Origin: Dactylosporangium vinaceum
GTDB lineage: Bacteria; Actinomycetota; Actinomycetes; Mycobacteriales; Micromonosporaceae
Direction of reading: 5' to 3'
DNA length: 64,000 nt
NCBI RefSeq assembly: GCF_019904175.1
Contig: NZ_CP061913.1
Coordinates: 4,960,001-5,024,000 of the forward strand
Made by a program: the position numbers and the translations under genes. This document shows, one piece after another, positions 53,898 to 62,732 of the stretch. The number at the start of each line of letters is the position of its first letter. The first letter of the stretch is position 1. The notes under the pieces were generated by a model, which saw only the letters and a program-made list of their open reading frames with translations, was not told the DNA's origin and did not search any database.

Positions 53898-55172
53898 GTG
53901 AAACGCTGGATAGGCAGCATCGTCGCTGCGACGTTACTGGCCGGCGCCGCCGCGTGCGCAGACGACGACGGCGGGGCGAAGGCCGGCACCCCGGCCGGCG
54001 CGGACAGCGGCGCCCAGCTCACCCTGTGGACCCGGGCCGCCACCGAGTCGCAGTCCAAGGCCTACGCGGCCGCCTACAACGCCACCCACAAGAACCAGGT
54101 GCAGGTCACGGCGTACCCGAACGAGGAGTACCCGGCCAAGCTCGCCTCCGCCGCCGGCGCCAAGGCCCTGCCCGACCTGTTCGCCTCCGACGTCGTGTTC
54201 GCACCCCAGTACGCGTCGCAGGGCCTGTGGCTGGACCTCACCGACAGGTTCGACGCGCTGCCGTTCAAGGACAAGGTCGCCCCGGCGCACGTGCGCAACG
54301 GCACCTGGAAGAACAAGGTCTACGCGGTGCCGCACACCATCGACATGTCGGTGATGCTGTACAACAAGGACCTGTTCACGAAGGCCGGCCTCGACCCGGA
54401 GAAGCCGCCGACGACCCTGCAGGAGTTCGCCGACGACGCCCGCGCCGTCGACAAGCTCGGCGGGGACGTCAACGGCACCTACTTCGGCGGCAACTGCGGC
54501 GGCTGCAACGTGTTCACCATGTGGCCGTCGGTGTGGGCCGCGGGCGGTGACGTCATGAACTCCGACGGCACCACCAGCAGTATCAACGGCAAGGAGATGA
54601 CCGACGTCTTCGCGCTGTACCGCAAGCTCTACGAGGAGGGCGTGGCCGCCCCCGCGGCCAAGGACGAGGCCGGCCCGACCTGGCTCGGCGCGCTGCAGAG
54701 CGGCAAGATCGGCATCGCCCCCGGCCCGGCCGCGTGGCTCGGCCTGATCGAGGAGAAGGCGAACTTCAAGCTCGGCGTCGCCCCGATCAGCGGGCTCACC
54801 GGCGGCGAGTCGACGTTCGTCGGCGGTGACGCCATCGGCATCGGCGCGACCACCAGGAACGCGGCCGCGGCGTGGGACTTCCTGTCCTGGACCCTCGGCG
54901 ACGAGGCCCAGGTCGAGGTCATCGCCAAGGGCAAGGGCGTGCCGGTGCGCACCGACCTGGCCGCCAACAAGTACTCGCAGGCGGACCCCCGGCTCGTGAA
55001 GATCAACGGCCTGATGGGCAAGGGCCGCACCCCGTACGCCAAGAACTTCAACGCGACCTACAACGACCCGCAGAGCCCCTGGGTGACCGCGTTCCGCGGC
55101 GCCCTCTACGGCGACGCGAAGAAGTCCCTCGACGACGGCGCCACCGCGCTTACCGCATCCCTGAAGAAGTAG
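53898..55172 (+). CDS. ABC sugar-transporter substrate-binding lipoprotein
   Basis: 424 residues from GTG with GGAAGGA upstream. Lipobox AAAC (Cys near 20), then a type-1 solute-binding fold (LTLWTRAATESQSKAY, LPDLFASDVVF, GNCGGCNVFTMWPSVWAAGG). Captures a sugar or oligosaccharide outside the membrane for the two permeases that follow (7-bp gap). An operator lies in its promoter. Arabinoside specificity is inferred from neighbours only. Confidence 0.9.
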   Translation: MKRWIGSIVAATLLAGAAACADDDGGAKAGTPAGADSGAQLTLWTRAATESQSKAYAAAYNATHKNQVQVTAYPNEEYPAKLASAAGAKALPDLFASDVVFAPQYASQGLWLDLTDRFDALPFKDKVAPAHVRNGTWKNKVYAVPHTIDMSVMLYNKDLFTKAGLDPEKPPTTLQEFADDARAVDKLGGDVNGTYFGGNCGGCNVFTMWPSVWAAGGDVMNSDGTTSSINGKEMTDVFALYRKLYEEGVAAPAAKDEAGPTWLGALQSGKIGIAPGPAAWLGLIEEKANFKLGVAPISGLTGGESTFVGGDAIGIGATTRNAAAAWDFLSWTLGDEAQVEVIAKGKGVPVRTDLAANKYSQADPRLVKINGLMGKGRTPYAKNFNATYNDPQSPWVTAFRGALYGDAKKSLDDGATALTASLKK

Positions 55173-55179
55173 AGATCCG

Positions 55180-56109
55180 ATGACCCTGCTCGTCGACGAG
55201 CGGCCGGCGGTCACCCCGCCGGCCGTCCGGCCCCGCCGCCGGCGCGGCCGCCGGTGGGTCGGTGCGCTGTACGCCGCGCCCACCGCCTTCATGGTCGGCA
55301 TGTTCTTCCTGGTCCCGCTGGGGCTTGTCGCGTACATGTCGCTGCACCATTGGCCGCTGCTCGGCGCACCCGAGATCAACGCGCCGGAGAACTACACCGG
55401 CATGGCCGACGACGAGCTGCTGTTCACCGCGGCCTGGTTCACCCTCAGGTACACCGTCGTGGTCACCGTGCTGCTCTTCGCGCTGTCCTTCGGGCTGGCG
55501 CTGCTGGTCCAGCAGCCCGGCCGCGGCATCGGCCTGCTGCGCACCGCCTACTTCATCCCGGCCGCGGTCGGCTTCGCCAGCGCCTCGCTGCTGTTCCTGG
55601 GGATGCTCAGCGACGAGATCGGGCCGGTCAACGACATCCTGCGCTGGACCGGCCTGGTCGACGGCTACGTGTCGTTCACCAGCGGCAGCTCCACCGGTGC
55701 GCTGGGCTCCGCGGTGGGGCTGGTGCTGTGGCGCTTCGCCGGGTTCAACATGCTGATCCTGCTCACCGGCCTGCAGTCCATCCCGGTCGAGGTCTACGAG
55801 GCCGCCCGCCTCGACGGCGCGACCCGCCGGCAGACCTTCCGGCGCATCACGCTACCGCTGATGCGCCCGACCATCGCGCTCGTCCTCACGCTCATGGTCA
55901 CGGGCTCCCTGCTCGCCTTCGACCAGTTCTGGATCCTCACGCGGGGCGGGCCCGACAACTCCACCACCTCACTCGTGATGGTCATCTACCGCAAGGCGTT
56001 CATCGAACTCGACCTGGGCTCGGCCGCGGCCATCTCGGTCGCGCTGCTCGTCCTCCTGATCGTGTTCAACGTGGTGCAGCTGGGCATGCTGCGCAGAAAA
56101 GACGGCTGA
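55180..56109 (+). CDS. ABC sugar transporter permease 1 (MalF type)
   Basis: 309 residues, about six membrane segments. The EAA loop that docks the ATPase is EVYEAARLDGATRRQTFRRI. Arg-rich N-terminal tail. Starts 7 bp after the binding protein and ends 1 bp before permease 2. No ATPase gene follows; a shared MsiK-type ATPase elsewhere would be the usual actinobacterial solution. Confidence 0.92.
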   Translation: MTLLVDERPAVTPPAVRPRRRRGRRWVGALYAAPTAFMVGMFFLVPLGLVAYMSLHHWPLLGAPEINAPENYTGMADDELLFTAAWFTLRYTVVVTVLLFALSFGLALLVQQPGRGIGLLRTAYFIPAAVGFASASLLFLGMLSDEIGPVNDILRWTGLVDGYVSFTSGSSTGALGSAVGLVLWRFAGFNMLILLTGLQSIPVEVYEAARLDGATRRQTFRRITLPLMRPTIALVLTLMVTGSLLAFDQFWILTRGGPDNSTTSLVMVIYRKAFIELDLGSAAAISVALLVLLIVFNVVQLGMLRRKDG

Positions 56110-56110
56110 C

Positions 56111-56890
56111 ATGCGACGGCTCACCGGCGCCGCCCTGGCGATCCTGTTCCTGTTCCCGCTTGTGTGGAGCGCGTTCGCCTCCGTGCGCACGAAGTCGGGG
56201 TTCGGGCTGGAGAACTACGCGCGGCTGTTCACCTCCGACAGCGGCATCCGCGTCGAGCACGTCGTCAACAGCGTCGTGCTCAGCCTGCTCACCGTGGCCG
56301 GCACCCTGCTCGTCAGCACGCTCGGCGGCTACGCGTTCGGCCGGTTCGACTTCCCCGGCAGGAACGCGCTGTTCCTGCTCACCCTGGCCATCCTGATGGT
56401 GCCCTACGCGACGATCCTCATCGCGCTCTACGTGATGCTCGGCTGGATCGGGCTGCAGGACTCCATCATCGGGCTCAGCCTCGTGCTCATCATGTTCCAG
56501 CTGCCGTTCTCGGTGTTCATGATGCGCAACTCCTTCGAGGCCGTGCCCCGGGAGCTGGAGGAGGCCGCGCTGCTCGACGGCTGCGGCAGCCTGCGCGCCC
56601 TGATCCGCATCATGCTCCCGGCGGTGCAGCCCGGGCTCATCACCGTCGGGCTGTTCGCGTTCCTCACCTCGTGGAGCGAGTTCTTCGCGCCGCTGATCCT
56701 GCTCAACTCGACCGACAGGTTCACCATGATGCTCGCTGTGGTGAACATGCGCACCGCCTCGTTCGGCGCCATCGACTACGCCGCGCTGGAGGCCGGCGTG
56801 ACGTTCATGGCGGTGCCCTGCCTGGTGCTGTTCCTCGTCCTGCAGCGCAGCTATGTCCGCGGCTTCATGTCCGGAGCGCTGCGCGGCTGA
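56111..56890 (+). CDS. ABC sugar transporter permease 2 (MalG type)
   Basis: 259 residues, six membrane segments, EAA loop ELEEAALLDGCGSLRALIRI and the usual FLTSWSEFFAPL. Pairs with permease 1 to form the channel. The N-terminus is short, with translation starting at ATG 1 bp after permease 1, so coupled. Followed after 19 bp by a secreted GH127 gene. Confidence 0.92.
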   Translation: MRRLTGAALAILFLFPLVWSAFASVRTKSGFGLENYARLFTSDSGIRVEHVVNSVVLSLLTVAGTLLVSTLGGYAFGRFDFPGRNALFLLTLAILMVPYATILIALYVMLGWIGLQDSIIGLSLVLIMFQLPFSVFMMRNSFEAVPRELEEAALLDGCGSLRALIRIMLPAVQPGLITVGLFAFLTSWSEFFAPLILLNSTDRFTMMLAVVNMRTASFGAIDYAALEAGVTFMAVPCLVLFLVLQRSYVRGFMSGALRG

Positions 56891-56909
56891 CCCCCCGTAT
56901 GGAGGAGCC

Positions 56910-59354
56910 ATGCCCACCCGCCGAACCCTGCTCGCCGCATCCGCCGGCGCGGCCGCCGGCAGCCTGCTCACGCTCGAAGGGGCGGCGGCCGCCACCGCCG
57001 CCCGGCCCGACACCGGCGTCTCGGCCTACCCCTTCCCGCTCGCCGCCGTGCAGCTGCTGACCAGCCCGTTCACCGCCAACACGGGCCGGACCCAGTCGTA
57101 CCTGCTGTTCCTCGACAACGACCGGATGCTGCACACGTTCCGGCTCAACGTCGGGCTGTCCTCGTCCGCCACCGCCTGCGGCGGCTGGGAGTCCCCGACC
57201 ACCGAACTGCGCGGGCACTCCACCGGGCACCTGCTCAGCGCCCTGGCCCAGGCGTACGCCGGCTCCGGCAACACCGCGTTCAAGACCAAGGGCGACGCGC
57301 TGGTCACGGTGCTCGCCCAGTGCCAGGGCCGCGCGGCGGCCGCCGGGTACACCACCGGATACCTCAGCGCGTTCCCGGAGAGCTTCATCGACCGGGTCGA
57401 GGCGCGGCAGTCGGTGTGGGCGCCCTACTACACGCTGCACAAGATCATGGCCGGGCTGCTGGACATGTACCTGCTGGCGGGCAATGCCCAGGCGCTGACG
57501 GTACTCACCGCCATGGCGTCCTGGGTCAAGTTCCGCAACGACCGGCTGACACAGACCCAGCGCCAGAACATGCTCGACACCGAGTTCGGCGGCATGAACG
57601 AGGTGCTGACCAACCTGTACCAGGTCACCGGCGACGCCAACCACCTGGCCGCCGCGCAGCAGTTCGACCACGCCGAGATCTTCGACCCCCTGGCGAGCAA
57701 CACGGACGCGCTGAACAACTACCACGCCAACACCCAGATCCCGAAGATCATCGGGGCAATCCGCGAATACCACGCCACCGGTAGCACCCGCTACCGCGAC
57801 ATCGCCGTGAACTTCTGGGACATCGTCACGAAGCACCACACCTACGCCATCGGCGGCAACTCCAACGGCGAGTACTTCAAGGCCCCGGACCGCATCGCCG
57901 GCGAGCTGTCCGACTCCACCGCCGAGTGCTGCAACGTGTACAACATGCTCAAGCTGACCCGGCAGCTGTTCTTCACCGACCCGGCCCGGGCCGACTATAT
58001 GGACTACTACGAGAAGGCGCTGTACAACCAGACCCTGGCTTCGCAGAATCCGAACTCCGCCCACGGGTTCCAGTGCTACTACGTCCCGCTGCGGGCCGGC
58101 GGGATCAAGACCTACAGCAACGACTACGACAGCTTCGTGTGCTGCCACGGCACCGGCATGGAGAGCAACACCAAGTACGGCGACTCCATCTACTTCCACG
58201 ACGGCGGCAGCACCCTCTACGTCAACCTGTACATCCCGTCGGTGCTCACCTGGTCGGCGCGGGGCGTCACGATCCGCCAGGACACGACGTTCCCGGACGC
58301 CGGCTCGACACGGCTCACGGTCACTGGCTCGGGAGCGTTCACGGTCAAGGTCCGCATCCCGGCCTGGGCCACCGGCGCCTCCCTGGCCGTGAACGGCACG
58401 GCCCAGGCGACACCGCAGCCCGGGACCTACGCCATCGTCAACCGCACCTGGGCCTCCGGCGACACGGTGACCGTGACCCTGCCGATGGGCCTGACCCGCG
58501 AGCCCGCCAACGACAACAGCACCGTGCAGGCGGTGAAGGTCGGCCCGATCGTGCTCGGCGGGCTGTTCGGCACCAGCAACCTGTCCGCGCTGCCCGTCCT
58601 CGACCCGGCCACCCTCACGGCGACGGGCACGCCGCTGCAGTACACCGCGAACGGCGTCACGCTCCAGCCGTTCTACAAGGTGCACGCTCAGCGGTACTCC
58701 GTCTACTGGTCGGTCACCGGAGGGGGCCCGACGCTCCCGGCGTTCGTCGCGCACTACCCGTTCGACAACAGCGCCGCGGACGCGACGGGCAACGGCATGA
58801 CCGCGACGCTGTCCAACGCGGCATACGGCCCGGGCCGCACCGGCTCGGCCGTGAACCTCAACGGCACCAACGGCTACGTCTCCCTGCCCGCCGGCATCCT
58901 GAACGGCGCGACCGCGTTCTCGATCGCCCTGTGGGTCCGCATCGACACCCTCGCCAGCTGGGCCCGGGTCTTCGACTTCGGCACCGGCACCGGCGTCAAC
59001 ATGTTCCTCACCCCCCGCTCGTCCACCGGCACCGCCCGCTTCGCCATCACCACCGGCGGCTCCGGCGCCGAGCAGCGCATCGACGCCCCGGCCGCCCTCC
59101 CGGCCGGCGCCTGGACCCACGTCGCCGTCACCCGCAACAGCAACGTCGGCATCCTGTACGTCAACGGCGCCGAGGTCGCCCGCAACACCGCCATGACCCT
59201 GACCCCGTCCTCCCTGGGCAACACCACGCAGAACTGGCTCGGCCGCTCCCAGTACAGCGACCCGTACCTGACCGGCGCGATCGACAGCGTCCGGCTCTAC
59301 AGCCGTGCCCTGTCGGCGGCGGAGGTTTCGGCCTTCTCCACGGCCGGGAACTAG
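56910..59354 (+). CDS. Secreted GH127-type beta-L-arabinofuranosidase with LamG domain
   Basis: 814 residues from ATG with GGAGGAG upstream. A twin-arginine-like leader (MPTRRTLLAASAG) suggests Tat export. Catalytic DUF1680/GH127-type barrel about 45-600, with SFVCCHGTGMES (Cys411-Cys412) and AECCNVYNM (Glu339). LamG (concanavalin-like) domain about 609-814 (FVAHYPFDNSAADATGNG). Acts outside the cell on arabinan or arabinosylated glycoprotein, feeding the ABC importer encoded before it. The intracellular GH127 at 47634 is a distant relative, not a duplicate. Confidence 0.88.
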   Translation: MPTRRTLLAASAGAAAGSLLTLEGAAAATAARPDTGVSAYPFPLAAVQLLTSPFTANTGRTQSYLLFLDNDRMLHTFRLNVGLSSSATACGGWESPTTELRGHSTGHLLSALAQAYAGSGNTAFKTKGDALVTVLAQCQGRAAAAGYTTGYLSAFPESFIDRVEARQSVWAPYYTLHKIMAGLLDMYLLAGNAQALTVLTAMASWVKFRNDRLTQTQRQNMLDTEFGGMNEVLTNLYQVTGDANHLAAAQQFDHAEIFDPLASNTDALNNYHANTQIPKIIGAIREYHATGSTRYRDIAVNFWDIVTKHHTYAIGGNSNGEYFKAPDRIAGELSDSTAECCNVYNMLKLTRQLFFTDPARADYMDYYEKALYNQTLASQNPNSAHGFQCYYVPLRAGGIKTYSNDYDSFVCCHGTGMESNTKYGDSIYFHDGGSTLYVNLYIPSVLTWSARGVTIRQDTTFPDAGSTRLTVTGSGAFTVKVRIPAWATGASLAVNGTAQATPQPGTYAIVNRTWASGDTVTVTLPMGLTREPANDNSTVQAVKVGPIVLGGLFGTSNLSALPVLDPATLTATGTPLQYTANGVTLQPFYKVHAQRYSVYWSVTGGGPTLPAFVAHYPFDNSAADATGNGMTATLSNAAYGPGRTGSAVNLNGTNGYVSLPAGILNGATAFSIALWVRIDTLASWARVFDFGTGTGVNMFLTPRSSTGTARFAITTGGSGAEQRIDAPAALPAGAWTHVAVTRNSNVGILYVNGAEVARNTAMTLTPSSLGNTTQNWLGRSQYSDPYLTGAIDSVRLYSRALSAAEVSAFSTAGN

Positions 59355-59359
59355 CAACT

Positions 59360-59387
59360 GGGCCCCCGCTCTGCCGGGCGGGGGCCC
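59360..59387 (+). terminator. Terminator of the importer-GH127 operon
   Basis: Perfect 10-bp stem GGGCCCCCGC / GCGGGGGCCC, 6 bp after the GH127 stop, before the convergent kinase-regulator fusion. Confidence 0.8.
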
Positions 59388-59402
59388 ACGACCCGGCCCG
59401 GG

Positions 59403-60773
59403 TCACGGGCGTCCCACGCGGACCAGGCCCGTCTCGTAGGCCACGATCACCGCGTGCACGCGGTCACGCAGGTGCAGCTTGGCCAGGATGCGCTTCACGT
59501 GCGTCTTCACCGTCGAGTCCTCGATGCGCAGCGCCGCCGCGATGTCGCCGTTGGACAGGCCCTGGGCGATGAGCGTCAGCACGTCGCGCTCCCGCGGGGT
59601 CAGCGGGGCCAGACGCCCCGGGTCGGTCCGGGTGACGTCGGTGAGGTGCTCGATGACCGTACGGGTGACCTGCGGCGCCAAAAGGCTCTCGCCCGCCGCG
59701 ACGGTATGGATGTCGGCGATCAGCTGCTCCGGCTGGATGCGTTTGAGGACGAAGCCCGCCGCACCGGCGCGCAGCGCGCTCAGCACGTAGTCGTCGTCCT
59801 CGAACGTGGTGAGGGTGGCCCGTTCCCGCATGCCGACGATGCCGTGGCCCCCTTCGCGGCGGGCCCGCGGGGCCGCACAGGGGTTCGTCACGTCGATCTC
59901 CAGATGGCCCGGGGCGGCCCGCACGGCCACGGCCGCCGTCCCGGCACCGTGGCGCGCCGCGTTGGTCAGCGCCTCCTGCAGGATCCGGCACGCCGCCCAC
60001 GCCACACTGCGCGGCAGCGGCGCGATGCGTTCCGGCAGCTCGGCCGCGATGTGCAGCCCGCTGCCCCGGTGCCGCTTGATCAGCTCCCGCAGCGCATCCG
60101 GATCGGCCGGCTCGTCCCGGTCCGGATGGTCGTCACGCAGCGCCCGGACCATCCGGTCGATGTCGGTGATCGTGTCCCGGGCGACGCGCTCCACCGTCGA
60201 CAGCGCCTGCCGGGCCCGCTCAGGGTCACGGTCCTGCAGCAGCCGGGCGGCGCCGGCCTGGACCAGTATCACGTTTATCGCATGGCCGGCCGAGTCGTGC
60301 AGCTCACGGTCGATGCGGGTGCGCTCGTCGGCGGCGGCCAGGCGGCGCTCGCGCTCCACGTCGGCCTGCGCCTCGGCCAGCCGCAGCGCCCGCAGCCGGG
60401 TCCGGTCACCGGCGATCCACAGGCCGGCGAAGACCGCGGCCCAGGCCAGCAGCTCGGTGGAGATGTCCCAGACCCGCACGCCGATCGACGCGTACGCCGC
60501 CGCGACCGCCGGCACGAACGCGTGCACCGCGGCCAGCGCGCACCACCGCGGGCGGGCCGGCGCTCCACTGTAGACGCGGGCCACGGTGTAGGCCGCGGCC
60601 GCGGCGGCGACCGGTGCGTCAAGCGGGTAGCCGAGGTGCAGCAGGGCCACGCTCGCCGCGGCGCTCACCGCGAACCCGAGCGCGGGAAGCCGGTGGCGCA
60701 CGGCGAGCGGTGCGGCGCAGACGACGGCCAGGGCGACACCGAGCGCGTCCAGGTGCCGCACGCCCGGCGGCAC
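59403..60773 (-). CDS. Histidine kinase fused in frame to a headless NarL-type response regulator
   Basis: 456 residues. Residues about 1-319 are a membrane histidine kinase: hydrophobic segments to about 110, His in RIDRELHDSAGHAI (near 159), then ILQEALTNAARHG and GHGIVGMRERA. At about 320 the sequence jumps to TLTTFEDDDYVLSALRAGAAGFVLK, the second half of a receiver domain, then a LuxR HTH (about 385-456, LTPRERDVLTLIAQGLSNGDIA). The kinase has lost its last beta-strands and the regulator its first 80 or so residues, including the phospho-Asp. Most simply a deletion fusing two adjacent genes. It could still bind DNA but cannot relay normally. GTG start abuts an MMPL fragment. Confidence 0.8.
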   Translation of the reverse strand: MPPGVRHLDALGVALAVVCAAPLAVRHRLPALGFAVSAAASVALLHLGYPLDAPVAAAAAAYTVARVYSGAPARPRWCALAAVHAFVPAVAAAYASIGVRVWDISTELLAWAAVFAGLWIAGDRTRLRALRLAEAQADVERERRLAAADERTRIDRELHDSAGHAINVILVQAGAARLLQDRDPERARQALSTVERVARDTITDIDRMVRALRDDHPDRDEPADPDALRELIKRHRGSGLHIAAELPERIAPLPRSVAWAACRILQEALTNAARHGAGTAAVAVRAAPGHLEIDVTNPCAAPRARREGGHGIVGMRERATLTTFEDDDYVLSALRAGAAGFVLKRIQPEQLIADIHTVAAGESLLAPQVTRTVIEHLTDVTRTDPGRLAPLTPRERDVLTLIAQGLSNGDIAAALRIEDSTVKTHVKRILAKLHLRDRVHAVIVAYETGLVRVGRP

Positions 60774-61715
60774 CGTCGGCTACGCGAGCGTCACCCTCGA
60801 CGCGCAGGCGCAGGACGTGCCGGCCGCCGGCTCGCTGCAGGGCGTCGCGGTGGCGGTGGCGGCCACGGTGCTCGTCACCATGCTGGCCTCGCTCACGCTG
60901 CTGCCGGCTCTGCTCGCCGTCTTCGGCGGCCGCATCACCAAGCGGGTGCGCAAGGACGGCGACCGCTGGCGGCGGTGGTCCGCCGGCGTCCAGCAACGGC
61001 CGCTGCCGGCTCTGGTACCGCCCCTGCTCGCACTGCTGGCGCTGAGTGCACCGCTGCTCGGGCTGCGGCTCGGGTTCGCCGACGCCGGCACCGACCCGGC
61101 CGCCGCCACCACCCGCAAGGCCTACGACCTGCTGAGCGAGGGCTTCGGCCCCGGCCTCAACGGCCCGCTTGTCGTGGTCGTGCAGGGCGGTCCGGGGGCG
61201 CGCAGGCCGCGCGGGAGACCCTGGCCCGGACGGCCGGCGTGGCCGAAGCGCTTCCCGGCGGTACCGCAACCGTCATCGTCTTTCCCACGACCGGCCCGCA
61301 GGCCGCCGGCACGACCGAGCTCGTGGCCCGCCTCCGCACCGACGTGCTGCCGCCGGTCGCCGCGCGCACCGGGGCGACGTTCCTGGTCGGGGGGAGCACC
61401 GCGGCGGTGGTCGACTTCTCCGGCGCCGTGGCCGGGCGGCTGCCGTGGTTCGTCGGTGTCGTCGTCGCGGTGTCGGCGCTGCTGCTGCTCGTCGTCTTCC
61501 GCTCCGTGCTGATCCCGCTCAAGGCCGCGGTCCTCAACCTGCTCAGCGTGGGCGCCGCCCTCGGCGTCGTGACACTCGTCTTCCAGCACGGCCTGCTGGG
61601 CGAGCAGCCCGGCCCGGTCGAGGCCTACGTCCCCGGCATGATCTTCGCGATCGTCTTCGGCCTCTCGATGGACTACACGAGCCGGGACCCGGCGGCACCG
61701 ACCGCCCGCCCGTGA
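60774..61715 (+). pseudogene. MMPL-family transporter remnant, truncated and frameshifted
   Basis: Codons from about 60774 read GYASVTLDAQAQDVPAAGS and TMLASLTLLPALLAVFGGRI, the middle of an MMPL/RND-type exporter; the first half is missing. Near 61190-61200, in a G-rich run, the frame slips from VVVVQGGPG to QAARETLARTAGVAEAL. The second part (LLLLVVFRSVLIPLKAAVLN) ends just after FGLSMDY, where an intact protein would continue with 150 or more residues. Three independent lesions make it non-functional. The 5' break coincides with the start of the kinase fusion, so one deletion probably removed both 5' ends. Confidence 0.8.
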
Positions 61716-61743
61716 CGGCGACGGACGGTCGGCGCGGCCCGGT

Positions 61744-62640
61744 TCAGTAGGCGATGTCCACGGCGACGCGGGTGGGGTCGTCGAGCATGATGACCCGGAA
61801 GCCGTGCCGGGCGGCGGTGGTGAGGTCGGCGCTCATCAGGCCGGCGCCGATGATCGTGAGCTGCATCGAGCGCAGCGCCGGCCGGGCGAACGTCGTGGTG
61901 TCCGGGATGCCCGGGTCGTGGGTGGCGTGCGGGGCCTGGGTCGGGGAGCCCGCGCCCGAGAAGAGAACGCGGACCGTGGAGGCGCCGCCGAGGTAGCGCA
62001 CGTCGACGCCCGGACGCTGCGGGCCGTCGATGTCGAAGACGATCCGGTCGTACCCGGGATGGCTCCCCGAGCGCACGGCGTTCACGATCACGTCGGGGGC
62101 CGCCCCGTCGATGTGGACAGGTGTGGTGACGAACGGCTGGGCCGGCTGGTGGGCGACGTCGACCGCGACGCGCTCGGGGCCGTGCAGGACCAGGACCCGG
62201 AAGCCGACCCGGTCGTTGACGCCCAGGCCGAAGCTCGCGCGGCCCTCGAAGTAGCCGCCGGACCTGATCTGGCGCAGGGTCGGCAGGTTCGGGTTGTAGA
62301 CGGTGCCCAGGTCGACCGCCGGCACGCCGGCGTCGCTGAACACGACGAGCAGGGTGGCTGCTCCCGCGACGGGGATGGTCTGGCCCTGGCCCTGGCCCAC
62401 CAGTGGGGCGTATTCGACGCGCCAGCCGGGGGTACCCCCGGAGAAGTCGAACACGGTGCGGTCGTAGGCGTCGTGCCGTCCCGTCCTGACCCCGGTCAGC
62501 ACCGGCTGGAAGTTCCCGGTCGGCGCTGCGGAGACCGGGCTGGTGCTGGTGGGTGCGGGCAGGTCGGCGGCCTGGGCCGTCCCCGGCAGGCCCACCAGCG
62601 CCGCGGCACACGCCACCGCAGCGAGCAGTAATCGGCGCAT
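61744..62640 (-). CDS. Secreted protein with two AMIN-like domains
   Basis: 298 residues from ATG with GGAGC upstream. Sec signal 1-27 (AQA-AD). Two homologous beta-rich units follow (about 45-170 and 171-298), each with YDR(T/I)VFD(F/I), a GV/GW-VxY segment, and a terminal RVLVLHGPERVAVDVAH / RVIMLDDPTRVAVDIAY. This pattern matches AMIN-like (DUF3298-like) cell-wall-associated domains. Probably binds envelope glycan; no catalytic residues. Divergent from the secreted hydrolase across 92 bp. Confidence 0.75.
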   Translation of the reverse strand: MRRLLLAAVACAAALVGLPGTAQAADLPAPTSTSPVSAAPTGNFQPVLTGVRTGRHDAYDRTVFDFSGGTPGWRVEYAPLVGQGQGQTIPVAGAATLLVVFSDAGVPAVDLGTVYNPNLPTLRQIRSGGYFEGRASFGLGVNDRVGFRVLVLHGPERVAVDVAHQPAQPFVTTPVHIDGAAPDVIVNAVRSGSHPGYDRIVFDIDGPQRPGVDVRYLGGASTVRVLFSGAGSPTQAPHATHDPGIPDTTTFARPALRSMQLTIIGAGLMSADLTTAARHGFRVIMLDDPTRVAVDIAY

Positions 62641-62732
62641 GATCTGTGCTCCTTCCGTTTCGAGGTGCACAGATGACGGTGGATCACAATTGGCGGTTTA
62701 CGTCAGGTGCCCGACAGATGTCTCATATATAG
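62641..62732. promoter_or_regulatory. Divergent promoter region at the right end
   Basis: 92 AT-richer bp between two secreted-protein genes. TATATA at 62726-62731 is a strong -10-like box but lies only 1 bp before the assigned ATG of the rightward gene. Confidence 0.45.

Noticed and set aside
59400-61750. Insertion sequence as the cause of the decayed block
   Set aside because: No transposase, terminal inverted repeat or target duplication is visible at the breakpoints.
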